From: Peronospora farinosa
Lineage: Eukaryota; Oomycota; Peronosporomycetes; Peronosporales; Peronosporaceae
Length of the DNA stretch: 64,000 nucleotides
Reading direction: 5' to 3'
NCBI GenBank assembly: GCA_947646735.1
Contig: CANTFK010000848.1
Span: 186,001-250,000, forward strand
A program made the position numbers and the translations under genes. The notes below the pieces were generated by a model. The model was not told the DNA's origin. It made no database searches and was given only the letters and a program-made list of their open reading frames with translations. Below, one piece after another: positions 35,301 to 43,495 of this stretch (its first letter is position 1; each line of letters starts with the position of its first letter).

Positions 35301-36062
35301 CACCTTCTCGACGCCAAGTGCTTTGGTTTTTTCCCCGTTAATAGCAATAAGCACGTCATTGACACAGACAAGATCCATTCCACGTCCTTGACCTCGATTG
35401 GCACTAATAAAGTCCACACATGGGACATTTACCTTGGAGCTGTAGGCACGGAACGAAATGCCCAAAGAGCCACGTTCCCATACAACGCTGTATTGTTTGC
35501 GTAACCGTTTTTCTTCTGCTTCCGTCTTGACTCCGTGTTTCGGTTGTTTACTCGTTTTCTTTTTGCTCTTCGTCAATGTCGACGACCCGTTGCTTTCAAT
35601 GCTCAAGTTTTGCTCGTTTGATTTCCGTTTCTGTTCAATCTGCTGCATCACGTCAGAGCGACCACGTGGTCGACTGGGCAACGTCTGAGAGCGCGCAGAA
35701 CTGGTGGTACGAGCACGAGAACGCACGGGGTCCTCAGCTACAGCCCTTGAGACACCACGCGGTCGCTCTTGTAGCGGTGAGCGGAAATGCAGCACCATAG
35801 GCAGTCGCTCCTGAAAGAGCAGACGTACAACTTTCTCGTACCCAAGACGTGTCGTTTTCTTGCCATCGACGCTAATAAGCAAATCCCCCTCTCGTACACC
35901 TGCCATCTTGAGCAAGGAAGGCTGTGGCAGCAACTGCGACACGACAGGGGGCATGTCGACGCCCAAATCGGGTCGCAGCACTACGCCCAAAGGCCCGGCG
36001 TTCCAGTTGATGAGGTAATCCTGCATATGATCAGCGTCTGGTTGCGCGATCCGCACCGTCAT
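32373..36062 (-). CDS. Two-PDZ protein with long acidic region and C-terminal zinc motif
   Basis: Intronless, 1229 residues. PDZ-like domain 1 at about residues 20-100 (GPLGVVLRPDLGVDMPPVV, REGDLLISVDGKKT, ending VLHF). PDZ-like domain 2 at about 190-275 (GSLGISFRAYSSK, CVNDVLIAINGEKT, VVLRF). A basic and polar linker follows, then a long acidic segment (about 640-1050) with two copies of a 114-residue repeat and runs of the GEAS tetrapeptide. Near the C-terminus, HCYRCGATGE and ELYCQECWELF form a CxxC...CxxC zinc-binding pair. Probably a scaffold or adaptor; no enzymatic domain seen. Its PDZ-like domains resemble that of the multi-PH protein at 10.2-15.1 kb in style. Confidence 0.75.
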   Translation of the reverse strand: MTVRIAQPDADHMQDYLINWNAGPLGVVLRPDLGVDMPPVVSQLLPQPSLLKMAGVREGDLLISVDGKKTTRLGYEKVVRLLFQERLPMVLHFRSPLQERPRGVSRAVAEDPVRSRARTTSSARSQTLPSRPRGRSDVMQQIEQKRKSNEQNLSIESNGSSTLTKSKKKTSKQPKHGVKTEAEEKRLRKQYSVVWERGSLGISFRAYSSKVNVPCVDFISANRGQGRGMDLVCVNDVLIAINGEKTKALGVEKVLRWLHVVEKPVVLRFHASSNRVTDPVGELLPHLADEEDTSARIRRPTMPQTQPEFEPMPRPPRRNNSVDQGMRRMERGNVNDRENKLHLPVSQHFSRDRATYKQQSNEQELSYQFGGSNSKVKERRYTTSSMNVYARGRVRSYGDGATGDFCRELPTSVDEPISISHRRQQHKDSSRFNQLDQGQLLSVKSASCDDFRRQFQLKSKSSQPQITASARPRVVSRDSQVSNMSRLSFDEAADVVARATGRPVEECEFGGIPVLDIREGTVQSKLMYIYAKACLAKQVDKSTSKEFQPAHAPGHPLGRKTHSKYLSYTIFQDDAVASNHAPSPGNGCTSNESVVEQEEEYKVEDINNSVETKIADVPEHRSDERFAKMQEDISIPPPSVATQYVSLVGPASLVSSDTTSDVLPAPEPVTDDFISLKDFVVEGGNLTERCTTASLNSTATPAQLMDGCDESEKALEDEADLINTNEEVIVETTGEASGEAVGDNMELAEPKEASCDDSKRVDPVMDENQEVEKPKMMVVLEEECSYTNKYEHADDHMDAEVENAEEDDGVAGTDSINERDLAVHVENLPAINNTNEEASGEVSGEASGEASGEAVGDNMELVEPKEATCDDSKRVDPVMDENQEVEKPKMMVVLEEECSYKNEHEHADDHMDAEVENADEDDGVAGIDSISERDLAASVASLDDLLDFPFKNGNHDKEESDEFAGGDDDEEKNEEIIADDKKNMDTSLGMKLDQVQEEEVGDTDDHGDQNFHEEHQHDKENEEVEEKEEYDEIEDGALSNPLVNERFRNIPDIWEVIKDKPVLVVLIKESMLDEIQEILQSLQMELHFERHSTTAVGSSPLRLSQLDRDTEGQHCYRCGATGELAELNVASEQSELYCQECWELFFFSEDCQSPVIRTSKTLAPSELGRLTTEEDALDEALKYSFHDSSVTREDIAHPWRYLQGSSSTSSSMCDSNASSMTEQEDEVWL
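33255..33895 (-). repeat. 343-bp direct duplication inside the PDZ gene
   Basis: About 300 bp starting at 33255 recurs 343 bp away, starting at 33598, with few differences. Each unit encodes DMDAEVENA, the EEDDGVAG-type segment, MMVVLEEECSY and a GEASGEAVGDNMEL tail. The GEAS run is four tetrapeptides long in one unit and two in the other. The frame is preserved. Confidence 0.88.
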
Positions 36063-36306
36063 TACCCCTTAGAAACAATGGCTGATAGCTTTCCGCACTA
36101 AGATTGAAGTAATGAGGCAAATTGACACACGAGTGCGGAATGGAAACTGCGCACTTCTGACGATGTAGCAACAGCTGCCCATCCCTCCGTGGAAAAAGCT
36201 TACTTGGGGATAGTATTGACGATATTGAAATGAAGAGTATATGAGTGTTAGGGTTGCAGTGACCTATTGAAAACCTGCACAGTGAGTGGCAAGGAGAAGC
36301 GTCCAC

Positions 36307-36339
<33 letters not shown>

Positions 36340-37017
36340 TGGATGTATGTATGTATATAGGTATGTATGTCTTGCCACCAAAAGTGGCTTTACTTTTGCA
36401 TGCGTCGGATTATCTCTCATTCTCTACATTTCTCTCTACTCTCGCCAGGGTCCATTAAGCGGCGCCTGTGCGCACATGCGAAGGAGGTACAGGTCTGGGG
36501 ATAGTCGACCGGCAGTGTCCAGCGGTAGGTTTCTTGCTTGGATGTCTATCTTGTCAACATGTTCCACCCAGGGAGGGTCTCTTGTTGCTTGCACGGGGAA
36601 CAAAGGATTACGCGAGTGTACCTAAGCGGAGATGCCGAGACTTCGGGCGTGGCGGCGTACATCGTGGTGGCTTGGATGGCGGCTGGGGGTGAGAGCGGCA
36701 AGAGAGAGGTGTGTAGAGGGAGAAGCATCCAGGACTTGCGTTACCCCAACCCGACCAGGATAGCGTCCATATAGTATCAGGTTATAACTTGAAAATCTGT
36801 TAGCACAAATTATGACTATTTACGATGAATCGTGTGTCGTAACGTAAAGCATCATGCTTTTACAAGTACGTATACGTGTATATAAAGGTGCATGTATTGA
36901 AAACTTCCATTGTGTAGAATGCCCGGCCAACCAAGCCATCAGTAACTCTGACAATGTGGTCATATTATCTGGTTCTTCTTCTTCCCCAGCTATATAGTAT
37001 CACTCTAGACTGCGAGC
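36063..37017. other. Intergenic region with a tetranucleotide microsatellite
   Basis: Includes an ATGT/GTAT microsatellite at about 36309-36371, interrupted by GGATG and ATATAGG. The rest contains only short featureless open frames. Positions 36460-36780 are GC-richer than the surroundings and could be an old transposon scrap, but I recognise no domain. Confidence 0.5.
36309..36371. repeat. (ATGT)n microsatellite
   Basis: Roughly 15 tetranucleotide units with two interruptions, in the 5' flank of the PDZ gene. Confidence 0.9.
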
Positions 37018-37095
37018 ATGTTCGCTGAATTGTTCACCATAGAGATTGAATCGGCGCCCAACGTCGTTTTTTTCCAAGACCATTACATCTCTAAG
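37018..37095 (+). pseudogene. Possible first exon of a host gene cut by retroelements
   Basis: An ATG opens 26 codons (MFAELFTIEIES...HYISK) that end exactly at a strong donor AAG/GTACGT, 30 bp before an LTR begins at 37126. The expected second exon is not present within the next kilobases, which are all retroelement. It may be a gene truncated by the insertion, or chance. Too short to assign a family. Confidence 0.25.
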
Positions 37096-37125
37096 GTACG
37101 TAATAATGCTGAGACATATGGAGGG

Positions 37126-37668
37126 TGTAACGAAGTGAGCCCATTACATGACATTGGCACAAACATCAAGTGCCAATACGAATATTATTTTAGCTAATAA
37201 AATTCGATACTATTATATATAAGACTAGGATATTCACCCGTCGGTCAGACGGACATGGCGCGCGAGGTCTACGCTGTATAAGGCAGCATTAACGCAGCAC
37301 TTTGCTAGGGCGTTCACCCGTCATTCCGACGGATAGGTACGCGCGGACCGAATATAATAATTTGTTAGTGAGGACCGAATGTTATCTTTTCTATGTGTGT
37401 CAAATAGTTTATTTGATGCAACTTTCAACCTGTAGGCAGCTTTTTACTGCCGAGATCGTTTATGGAGACCTGCTCGCATGATAGTGTAAAATCAGCCTGT
37501 AACGATTCAAGCTACACAGTTCTAAAGTCAGAGGAAAACGTTTTAGGCTATAAGCTTCTTAGTTATAAAGGAACTGATTGAAAGTTGACACTTTGTTCTA
37601 AGGGACTAATCAAACGACTAAGAAGTCACCTTGTTCTAAGGAATTAGAGGGACAGCAATAGCTTAAGT
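37126..37668 (+). repeat. Truncated gypsy-type LTR (older copy)
   Basis: Starts TGTAACGAAGTGAGCCCATTACA, clearly related to the next LTR (TGTAACGGGGTGAGTCCGTTACA), including a following hairpin: TTGGCAC/GTGCCAA here, AAATTAGCA/TGCTAATTT there. Two further hairpins, CCGTC/GACGG, occur at about 37237 and 37318. The typical ATTACA end is missing because the next LTR begins at 37669. Confidence 0.55.
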
Positions 37669-38120
37669 GTAACGGGGTGAGTCCGTTACATAAATTAGCA
37701 TTTATATGAAGTGTCGATGCTAATTTATAAAAATATTATTATAACTAATATTCGACATTACAATCTTTACTTATAATATTGTTCTTGCATCTCCATGAAG
37801 TTGGAGATGCCCTCTAATTGGTTGCTATAGACCATTATATCAACAAACGTGCTGATCAATGACCGATGGACGCGCGCAATGAGTGGAGGGCAAGTTGTCA
37901 ACATACATAGTTGTAGTTTGATATAGTTAAGACAAGGTAATAACAGATTAGTTTATTAGATAGAATAACTATATTATTTACAGCTCTCTTTTTCTTGTTA
38001 ACCCCTTGTTAATAAGACTTTATCTGTTCACGTGTACGTAAAGTTCTGAGGTACCTGCTTTCACTGTCATCAGTGAAGGTAGATTACATTTAAGAGAAAA
38101 ATTGGAGGGTGCCCATTACA
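37669..38120 (+). repeat. Gypsy-type LTR, 452 bp
   Basis: Begins TGTAACGGGGTGAG and ends GGTGCCCATTACA, immediately followed by CCTGGTAGCATTTCGTGG. That is the same primer-binding-site block found next to the 5' LTRs of G1 and G2 (TGGTAGCACTT...), so this is the 5' LTR of a plus-strand relative. Contains hairpins GCATCTCC/GGAGATGC and TTTCACTG/CAGTGAA. Confidence 0.7.
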
Positions 38121-38478
38121 CCTGGTAGCATTTCGTGGTCCGTTCAACGACCACCGTACCATCCGCTATGGAATCAGCGGATAAAGAACGTCATCGAGCA
38201 GCGCGTAATGATTTCCGCCATTTGAGTGACCTCGAATGGAATGCGGTTCCGCGTATGGCTGATACCATCGGCAACCCTACCGTTAGTGCCATGTCGCTCT
38301 CTCTTAGCGTAGACGAACAACATGCAACCACCGCCAATTTGATACAACATGAACTTGACGAAGTCGTAAAGAAAATTACCTTACTCAGGAGCAAGTTTAT
38401 CACCAGGAAAGCCTGATAAGAAAGCAAGGCGCTTATGTGGTGTAGTGGGTTCTCAAAATTGTGTGATGAGACCCCATG
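38121..38478 (+). mobile_element. Primer-binding site, gag fragment and spacer of a non-autonomous gypsy relative
   Basis: After the primer-binding site (TGGTAGCATTTCG) an ATG at 38168 opens 82 codons. The segment FRHLSDLEWNAVPRMADTIG corresponds to the Gag N-terminus of G1/G2 ([16 protein letters not shown]), so it is a truncated Gag. It stops at 38416. From about 38445 the sequence is the spacer also seen at 1-505. G1 interrupts it at 38478, and it resumes at 46269. No polymerase genes lie between, so this element is internally deleted. Confidence 0.65.
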
Positions 38479-38816
38479 TGTAACGGGGCTAGAACGTACC
38501 GTCACTAGCTTACACGCGCGCTTGAGGAAGACTCAAGCCCAAGTATTAGGTATTAAGTAAATTTAACTCTGATTTTTATTTTGGTTTTAATTCGTACTAA
38601 TTACGAAGATTTTAGTCGTAATAAATACGACAGTGTTCCCGCCTTTCGGGAACCACACAATTTCAGGTTGATTTATCATTGGTCCATATTGGGGACTTTA
38701 GGCCCAATAATAAACCAATGATAAATTACCACGCTGTGCCCGCTATTCGGGCCCAGCACCTGCCTACATATGTAATTGTTTATTCATATTAATACTATTT
38801 AATGTAGCCCATTACA
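38479..38816 (-). repeat. 3' LTR of G1
   Basis: On the plus strand it reads TGTAACGGGG...CCCATTACA. It contains a chain of six short inverted repeats: 38520-38538, 38591-38607, 38615-38631 (loop contains AATAAA), 38635-38653, 38670-38726 and 38733-38757. The adjoining GAGAAGGGGGTGA on the minus strand (38817-38829) is the polypurine tract. Confidence 0.92.
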
Positions 38817-38829
38817 TCACCCCCTTCTC

Positions 38830-40265
38830 ATGACAGCACTCACCAACCGTGAGTGCTCAACTGTCGAAAACCCTTTGCTCACAAACGAACAAGCAATGTC
38901 TGGAGACCCAACACCCAATCCAGCAGCACGCCCAAGATACATCAGCGGGAATGCACCAACCAGCATCATTACGCGGCAGCTCATACCTTGGTCGCTGTAC
39001 GACTTGTCCGGAGCTCACGCTCCGGACTCACTGGACATGATGCGGGACTACTTCCGCCGATTTCGAAAACTGCGCGGGAAAGGTCTTGATGGAATCGAGC
39101 ATGAAGCTCTACAACGCTCTTGGTGCGCCTTCATCCAACGTTGGAATCGGATGCTCGAGGATGGTAGCAACTTCCAGTTATGGCTCGCCAATCGAGAGGA
39201 ACTTCGCGCCGATCACTCCATCGGCGCGCTACGCGAAAGAGTGTGTGAGGATGCTTGGAATGAGGACCGTCTCTGCTTCGTCCATGTCAATGAAGGATGC
39301 CAATCTTGTGACTCGACTCCACGCCCAATTCATGACGAATGGCGACGACATGTCCACTCAGCGATCGCGAACGAAGTTGGATTGCAAAGTATGAGCGAAG
39401 TCTGGGCGAACGGAGGAGCGCAGTTATTCGTGGTGCGCCTCGCTGGCAGCACCACTCACGACAGCGAAGTCAATCTCCGCGGGATCATCAGCGCAGGGCA
39501 GCGACACGCTCGCTTGCCCGTCCTGCTTCGCGATTCTCGCCTCGCAATCGTGATATGTATTCACCGCGACGTTCTCGTTCACGGCGTCGTTCTCGTTCGC
39601 GACATCGTTCTCGTTCTGGTCATCGTTCCCGTTCCCGACAACGTGAATCTCCTTACCGCTTTCGTTTGTCACGAGAGCGTTCGCGTGCTCGCCCGCCTTG
39701 GAATAGTCCGACTTCGTGGCTTCATACGACAGAACCACATCTGGAACGTCACGAAGGAGCGAGGAACGTGGTTCCCATGTATCCTGCTCGGGAGGGAATC
39801 CAAGCCAACGTACTCGGTACCTGCGCACGGATGAAACCGCACGCTTCTCATGAGCCGACTGCAGTAATGGTTGAGGAGGGTCCTCGTGACCCACAATGCG
39901 GTCTACAATCCAGCGCACATGTCCCTCCGCATCAACAAGCGGAGGAGGGCTCTCGCGGTGGTAGAGCTGGCGTCCTGGTTGCTCAGGACGATGTTGATCA
40001 GGCCGTGAATATAGCTGCCGATGCTCGGCTGGAGGCTGAGGCTGCCAGTGAACGTGCTGCCCAGGCGGAGAAGACTTCGAGTGAGACCCGGCAGTCGAAC
40101 CGTGAACTGCTCGAACGGATAAGGAATCTGGAGCGCCAGATGCTTGGTCAGGTTCAGACGGGATCGAGACCCCGCCCCATGTCATCGGCGCGTCGAGCGC
40201 GACGGGAAGGCCGTTCGACTTACGAACCCCTGAAGCCGGCATCGGAGCCAAACCGTGAAGCGTAG
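38830..40265 (+). pseudogene. Antisense open frame of G1 (broken by a 10-bp deletion)
   Basis: Runs against the retroelement's own genes. The first part (38830 to about 39355) encodes the same N-terminal region as the intact G2 counterpart. It includes LIPWSLYDLSGAHAPDSLDM and the start of a zinc-finger-like motif (CQSCDSTPRPIHDEWRRH). A 10-bp deletion relative to G2 near 39352 shifts the frame. The other frame continues to 40265 through an arginine/serine-rich segment (RSRSRRRSRSRHRSRS) and a C-terminal coiled coil (RQSNRELLERIRNLERQML). The deletion removes one arm of a small palindrome still present in G2, which suggests replication slippage. Function unknown. Confidence 0.55.
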
Positions 40266-40728
40266 CCGGACGATATTCCTTCAGCCGCCCGACATAGAAT
40301 GTCGGGTGGAGTCGCAGTGAAGAGGGGACGTCGAGTGTATAAGCGTCGCCAATTGCCTTCAGAACCTTGAATGGACCGATGAAGCGTGGCGCGAGTTTAC
40401 TCGCGCCCAGATTAGTGACCGCAGAATCCCTTAAACCTTCCGTCGATAATAATACACGGTCACCTTTCTCAAACTTGCTCATGTTCTTTCGTCCATGTTT
40501 GTCAGCATTCTCCTTCTGTAGGTCTACAGCAGTTTGTAGTGCGTCGCGTACAAACCGGGTGATGGCTTGACGTTGGAGTATAAATTCCAACACAGCCATG
40601 TCATCAATTGGTCGCGCCGACTCAATCGGCGCGTAGTTGGCAGTAGGGGAACGTTTACCCGAAGACGGGTCAATCAATGTCTGCGCAGTCCATCGAGCTA
40701 ATGGGGACGCCACGTCTGATGGCGTCAA
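39424..40728 (-). CDS. G1 integrase C-terminal region with chromodomain
   Basis: 434-codon frame continuing the polyprotein after integrase. First comes the GPY/F-like small barrel region: FEKGDRVLLSTEGL, LAPRFIGPFKVLKAIGDAYTL, HPTFYVGRLKEY. Then follows a variable linker and a chromodomain (WIVDRIVGHEDP, YRVRWLGFPPEQDTWEP, DVVLSYE) with the aromatic cage positions of the family. Chromodomains in chromoviruses steer integration to marked chromatin. The tail is an asparagine/aspartate-rich repeat (NDVANENDAVNEN) whose antisense reading gives the SR-rich part of the antisense frame. Confidence 0.85.
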   Translation of the reverse strand: MTPSDVASPLARWTAQTLIDPSSGKRSPTANYAPIESARPIDDMAVLEFILQRQAITRFVRDALQTAVDLQKENADKHGRKNMSKFEKGDRVLLSTEGLRDSAVTNLGASKLAPRFIGPFKVLKAIGDAYTLDVPSSLRLHPTFYVGRLKEYRPATLHGLAPMPASGVRKSNGLPVALDAPMTWGGVSIPSEPDQASGAPDSLSVRAVHGSTAGSHSKSSPPGQHVHWQPQPPAEHRQLYSRPDQHRPEQPGRQLYHRESPPPLVDAEGHVRWIVDRIVGHEDPPQPLLQSAHEKRAVSSVRRYRVRWLGFPPEQDTWEPRSSLLRDVPDVVLSYEATKSDYSKAGEHANALVTNESGKEIHVVGNGNDDQNENDVANENDAVNENVAVNTYHDCEARIAKQDGQASVSLPCADDPAEIDFAVVSGAASEAHHE

Positions 40729-40769
40729 AATGGCCGTCTTTGCCTTGGATCGGGTTACTGCATTCGCGC

Positions 40770-42623
40770 TCAGATACCGTGAGCTGCACTCGATCCTTGT
40801 TTATCACCTTTATTTCCCCCCAAAGTGGAGCCACTAGGTGTTGTAGGTCGCCCCACGGCCAGGACAGTAGAAACACGAGGGTAATGAGCCGAATTTACAA
40901 AAAATGGCGTCAACCCTGTTGACGCGTGTACGGCGTTGTTGAGTGCGAACTCAGCGAGTGGTAAAAATGCACTCCAACTTGTAAATGACGTAGCATAACT
41001 CCGAAGAACATCTTCGAGGACCCGGTTCACGCGCTCGGTCTGCCCATCCGTTTCCGGATGGGCCGCAGTCGACATCAGCAGTTTTGTCCCGAGGAGCTCG
41101 AAAAGTGATGTCCAAAATGCGGACGTAAATCGCGGATCACGGTCCGAAACGATGTTTTCTGGAAGGCCATGATGACGGAACACAGCGTCGATGAAGTGCG
41201 CCGCGGTCTCTGCCGCGGTGACCTTAGCGTGAACAGGCACGAGATGTGTCATCTTGCTGAATCTGTCAACAAAGACCAAGATGCCCGTTCGAGCTTGGCT
41301 ATCGGGCGCAAGCCCGAAGATAAAGTCCATCGAAACTGATCTCCATGCCTCTGCTGCAATTGGCAACGATCGCAAGGGAGCCTGTGACGATGGAGATGGC
41401 TTCACACGCTGGCATATTTCGCACGTTCGGATCCAGTTGCGTACCCACTTATACATGTGGGGCCAGCAGAAGTCTCGAGACACAGCCGCGAAAGTCTTTT
41501 CGCGGCCTAAATGGCCGCCAGCAGGAGCATCGTGATACTCGTGAATGATTCTTGCACGCAAATCCATGTCATTGGCAATCACCGTGCGAGGAGCATCGAA
41601 TTGATCGATGCTATACAGAAGCAAATCGCCATCTAAACTGTATCGATGAATATGGTCGCGCTTGGTACGGGATAATGCTCCCAGGGCAGCATCGCTGGGA
41701 GCACGCAGATACTCGATAATGTCTGCATAATCTGAGTCACCCTTGTACGCTGCGACGATCTCATCAAATAAACACGGCTCGGGTGTAACCCGAGTTAAGT
41801 TCAGCGATACACACATTGCACATCGGTCATCATCGTCCTCGTCATCAGTAGCCTGGCGACTCAGAGCAGTCCGAGGATCGTAGTCGGGACGTCGTGACAA
41901 GGCGTCAGCGATAATGTTGGTCTTGCCTGGCTTGTAATGCACGACGAAGTTGTACTCAGAGAAGAATGAGAGCCATCGTGCCATCCGTTGGGACAGGTGT
42001 GGGCTCTTCATCGCTGTGCGCAGCGATGCATGATCGGTGTACAGATCAAACGTACGTTCACCAAGGAGATGCACGCGAAACTTGATGAGTGCATAGTGCA
42101 TCGCTAATAACTCCTTACCGTGAACCGGATAGTTCTTCTCAGCTGGCTTCATCTGTCGCGACTGATAACTCACGACTCGTTCACGGCCCTCATCATCAAA
42201 TTTCATGAGGGCACAGCCGATTGCAAAATCACTGGCGTTGCAAACCACGTGGAACGGCTTGGAATCGTCTGGTAGGACCAGGACTGGCGCTGACGCTAGG
42301 CTCTTCTTTACTGCTTCGAAGGCTGCTTGGTGCTCGGGACGCCACAACCACGTGGCGTCTTTCTTCAAGAGTGACGACAAAGGCTGGATGGAACCAGCAT
42401 AATCCTTTGTATACTTGTGCAAATAATTAGCCAAGCCGAGCCACTGGCGCAACTCCGTAGGGTTCTTGGGCGTGGGCCAAGAACAGATGGACGACACCTT
42501 CTCTGGATCAGCTCGAACTCCCGATTTACTCACATAGCAACCTAACACCGGAATCTCCGGTGCACAAAAGACACACTTCTTGAGATTCGCGTACAACTTG
42601 TTGTCCCGCATAACTTGAAACAC
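40770..42623 (-). CDS. G1 RT thumb, RNase H and integrase
   Basis: 617-codon frame. It begins in the RT connection/thumb (NKLYANLKKCVFCAPEIPVL). It then has a Ty3-type RNase H (VVCNASDFAIGCALM, KELLAMHYALIKFRVHL, YTDHASLRT), the integrase zinc-binding HHCC (HEYHDAPAGGHLG, CEICQRVK) and the integrase core with its DDE residues (SMDFIFGL, NIVSDRDPRFTS, HPETDGQTERVNR). In RNase H the first motif reads NASD where many elements have DASD. Its frame differs from that of the RT palm upstream by one base. Confidence 0.88.
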   Translation of the reverse strand: MFQVMRDNKLYANLKKCVFCAPEIPVLGCYVSKSGVRADPEKVSSICSWPTPKNPTELRQWLGLANYLHKYTKDYAGSIQPLSSLLKKDATWLWRPEHQAAFEAVKKSLASAPVLVLPDDSKPFHVVCNASDFAIGCALMKFDDEGRERVVSYQSRQMKPAEKNYPVHGKELLAMHYALIKFRVHLLGERTFDLYTDHASLRTAMKSPHLSQRMARWLSFFSEYNFVVHYKPGKTNIIADALSRRPDYDPRTALSRQATDDEDDDDRCAMCVSLNLTRVTPEPCLFDEIVAAYKGDSDYADIIEYLRAPSDAALGALSRTKRDHIHRYSLDGDLLLYSIDQFDAPRTVIANDMDLRARIIHEYHDAPAGGHLGREKTFAAVSRDFCWPHMYKWVRNWIRTCEICQRVKPSPSSQAPLRSLPIAAEAWRSVSMDFIFGLAPDSQARTGILVFVDRFSKMTHLVPVHAKVTAAETAAHFIDAVFRHHGLPENIVSDRDPRFTSAFWTSLFELLGTKLLMSTAAHPETDGQTERVNRVLEDVLRSYATSFTSWSAFLPLAEFALNNAVHASTGLTPFFVNSAHYPRVSTVLAVGRPTTPSGSTLGGNKGDKQGSSAAHGI

Positions 42624-42628
42624 TTGCT

Positions 42629-43411
42629 TCAGGTAACTTGTACATCGTTGAGGTTGCCCTCGGCGCGACTATGGACGAATTTATCGTCAAAATAACTTGG
42701 GGCAAAGTTCCGAAGAGGTCTCAACACTTGAGACACCATGCGATTGAAAGTGGCCGGAGCGTTCTTCAACCCTTGTGGCATTACCAGCCACTCCCATAAC
42801 ATGCCACTCGGGGTGCTCACCGCGGTAAGTGGGATATCGCTCGGGCGCATCAAAATCTGGTAAAAGCCATCGGTCAAGTCGATGGCACTGAAGATGACAC
42901 TACCTGACATGGAATTCAGCACCATTTCCTTCCTGGGAATTGGCGTTTGCGCAGGAATAGTGGCATCATTCAGCTTATTGAACGCATGCACTATCCGCCA
43001 GCCTCCCGTAGCCTTCTTCACGCAGAAGGTTGGACTCGAATGTGGTGAGATACTTTCACGCACATGACCCGCTTTGCGGCGGCCTTCAAAGAATGCGTCA
43101 ATAGCTTCGACTTGATCTCGAGGCAACGGCCACTGCCGTGTCACACAATACTTCGACCCTGGCACGAGATCAATATCGTGCCGAACACCGCGGTCCGCAG
43201 GAAGTTCAGCCGGGATCTTGTCCGGGAACACGTCTGCATACTCACGAGCAATGTCGTAGACGGGGTTACCAGACTCTCGCAGGGCCTCCCATGAATGTGA
43301 TGCAAACCTTTCTTCACGCGCAGACTTCGGCTCAGCGCTTTGAGGACGCGCCATATGCTCCTCGTTTGCCAAGGTAACCACCTCGTTGGTGATTAGACAC
43401 ACTTGTTCCAC
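42629..43411 (-). pseudogene. G1 reverse transcriptase palm/fingers (frame-broken at 3' end)
   Basis: 260 codons with the RT core: RGVRHDIDLVPGSKYCV, RESISPHSSPTFCVKKATGG, FSAIDLTDGFYQILM, MPQGLKNAPATFNRMV and the catalytic YFDD box in SYFDDKFVHS. After NLNDVQVT a stop occurs, and the remaining RT is in another frame starting at 42623. Exactly the same break is present in G2 (55912/55918). Either a shared inactivating indel or recoding is needed for a full RT. Confidence 0.85.
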
Positions 43412-43495
43412 AGTGCCTCCCTTAAGGTCACGTAGGAAATGCTTCCAGGAAAGCCCTGGAAGACTTGTAATGGAAGACGCATTACGAGGAAGACT

